Assembly (NCBI GenBank): GCA_914767715.1
Contig: OU612065.1
Location: 2,852,001-2,916,000 of the forward strand
DNA from: Membranipora membranacea
Lineage: Eukaryota; Bryozoa; Gymnolaemata; Cheilostomatida; Membraniporidae
Reading direction: 5' to 3'
Length of the DNA stretch: 64,000 bases
Positions 62,140 through 64,000 of the stretch are shown here, piece by piece (positions within the stretch are counted from its first letter, which is position 1; each line of letters begins with the position of its first letter). The notes beneath the pieces are model-generated. The model had not been told where the DNA came from. It saw only the letters and a list, made by a program, of their open reading frames with translations, and did not search any database. Both the position numbers and the translations under genes were made by a program.

Positions 62140-64000
62140 CTGTAAAAAAATATACTACAGCTATAGCTAGAAAGATGATTGTGGTCCATTGGAATTTAAT
62201 AATAAGGTACTACCAATGTATCATCCCTTTACACAATAACTGTCAATGGAAACTTGGAATCAAGAGTTTGGAGCACCAAGTTTTCCTTCCTTGAGGGGAC
62301 ACAACTCCAATCTTAAGGGACGTCAGTTGGTGTCAAGGTTTCTCTCCCTCAGAACCAGCTGAGACAGTCTTTACTTATGATATGAATTATTGCTACAATA
62401 ACACAGAGCTATTGATTTCCTATGCACCAGAAACTAAACCCTCATGTTAATAGAACAAGTACTGTAAAATTAAGAGCTGTATCAAAAGGAAACACTAAAC
62501 CAATGTAATCTGATGTAGAGTCTGATATTTATAAACTAGAGATAAGCCAAATTGACATGATCATAGACAATGAGAGATTAAACCTGGACCATATGGTAGC
62601 ATTGTGTCACATGTAAGGGTTATAGGTGTTTCACATATAGTTATTTTGTGTCTGATATTGATTCTAAATTAGGTGATATTAATGCTGTTAAATTCATTGC
62701 CCATTTAGATTGATGAGATACATGTAGATTCATCATTCACTGAGGCAGCATATGCGATCAAACAACTTGTTGTAAAAGCCTATGAGGGCCTAACACAATA
62801 TAAATATAGTGCCATTATTACCATTGTCAGTGAGTGTAATTATCTTACTTTCAGTAGCCTCAAGCAGCATCACAATCAATAATACAATATTTGGCAGCTG
62901 CCCTGAATGAAAATTAATTCCATTAATTTTTTTTCCTAGCTTCGGTGTTAGTTATGATTATGGTCAAGCCAATGGTTTACTTACAGGCTAGAATTGTAAT
63001 TGTTTGCCTTCGTCTTGGCAGAATTGTTCTGACATTCCAATGTTATTGAGAGGGTCATTAGAAGTAAAAAATACATTGATTAAAAATATTGTACATAAAC
63101 CAGTCCAATAATTACTACCATCATTCTTATAATGCTCATCAGCTCAGTTATTGTGAGAGGGTCTTCATTGATCATTCTCAACTAGTTGCAATGTTTTACA
63201 AAACAAAACAAACCTAACCAGCAAATGATGCCGTTAAAATAATCCATTGCTGTCAGCAGTTAAGTTATTTGAGATGAGGATTTTCTGCCATGGATAACAC
63301 ATTCCTTAATGTTAGGAAATGCAGTAGTCCTATTGGTTGGTAATCCTCAGATTTGAGTTTTCCAGATACCAGTTCGATAATTAACAACAAAATACCATTC
63401 CTACCTACTACACCAACTAGCGCATACCCAAATCCAGTCTTCCTATAATTGGCCACACACAGATGAACTGTGCATAGTTGGTGTAGACTTTTTCTGGCAG
63501 GCCTTTCTTTGTAGCATAATATTTTGGTACCAACAGCATTTAGTAGACAACAAAATAGGATGCCTAGAAAATTGACTGCTGATAATAGAAACATTTACAC
63601 AAGATTGTTAATCAATAAAAGTCACTATTCCCAAGTTGGCAGTAGGAAATGCAATCATAAATTGCATAGTTACAATACCACTGTAGTCACAATATCTGAT
63701 ATCAATGTCCGCAAAATTCAGATATGATTCATCTTCTCTATATCCTGTGAAACACCAATTTATTCCTCTATAATTTGCCAAAACTTGAGATGTGACGAAC
63801 GTGATCAATGGCACATTTAGTTGAAAGGATTCCCACGATAAAATGTCATTCATTTTGAGATGATTTCTGGCCATCGGTGAGGAGCTGGATACAGGATTGT
63901 ATTATATTACACATCACTGTTGTTACCATAAGATTTTGTATGAGACTGCGCATTCATCAATTGTCATTTCAATTGGGGAGAAAAAAAAAATTGTCTGGCA
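62140..64000. other. Probable 5' region of the CSPG4-like gene
   Basis: On the minus strand, a candidate exon 62849-62902 (acceptor cattcag, donor gtaag) encodes QLPNIVLLIVMLLEATE and joins the next exon in phase. A further donor (gtaagt) at 62984 could add ILPRRRQTITILA upstream. No initiator Met was found in frame in either. Frames at 63265-63594 and 63608-63874 read loosely like beta-rich extracellular sequence but lack convincing exon borders. Confidence 0.3.

Noticed and set aside
63265-63874. Possible LamG exons of the CSPG4-like gene
   Set aside because: Only loose beta-strand resemblance (GRNGILLLIIELVSGKL, MIAFPTANLG). No consistent donor/acceptor pair keeps the frame; left unassigned.

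Overview
The window is nuclear DNA of an animal. It is AT-rich, with spliced genes, GT-AG introns mostly of 0.1-3 kb, and abundant LINE and MITE debris. The set of full-length lanosterol synthase, CYP51, a Nanos zinc-finger gene, an FGD-type Rho exchange factor and a CSPG4/NG2-like proteoglycan says metazoan. Sterol synthesis together with this architecture suggests a non-bilaterian such as a sponge, but the phylum is an inference.

Layout. (1) 1-423 (+): 3' end of ribosomal protein eS10 (RPS10), with a well-formed C/D-box snoRNA in its last intron. (2) 1768-7960 (-): complete seven-exon ELOVL4-like fatty-acid elongase (298 aa), whose introns hold a MITE, a perfect-type foldback and a LINE 3' end. 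(3) 9417-19710 (-): complete 21-exon FGD-type Rho/Cdc42 exchange factor (about 1277 aa; DH-PH-FYVE-PH behind a long disordered N-terminus), including a 12-nt microexon. (4) About 21350-25200 (-): a decayed LINE split by a younger, nested, 5'-truncated LINE. (5) 26183-32419 (+): complete NHLRC2 (703 aa). (6) 32699-39318 (-): complete 17-exon lanosterol synthase LSS (735 aa). (7) 40329-46667 (+): complete 10-exon CYP51, lanosterol 14-alpha-demethylase (541 aa). (8) 47881-49736 (-): nanos, with its 5' exon not found. (9) 54762-62139 (-): CSPG4-like transmembrane proteoglycan, 5' end unresolved. The stretch 49737-54761 is essentially gene-poor.

The most notable arrangement is LSS and CYP51, which catalyse consecutive steps of sterol synthesis (oxidosqualene to lanosterol, then lanosterol to its 14-demethylated product). 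They stand head to head, 1.0 kb ATG to ATG, so a shared bidirectional promoter is possible. The residues that separate lanosterol from cycloartenol synthases are of the lanosterol type. A lipid theme (ELOVL, LSS, CYP51) runs through the window, but only LSS-CYP51 are adjacent.

Exon structures were built by hand from splice signals, reading-frame phase and family similarity. For every complete gene the summed exon length is a multiple of three. No alignments, RNA data or database searches were available.
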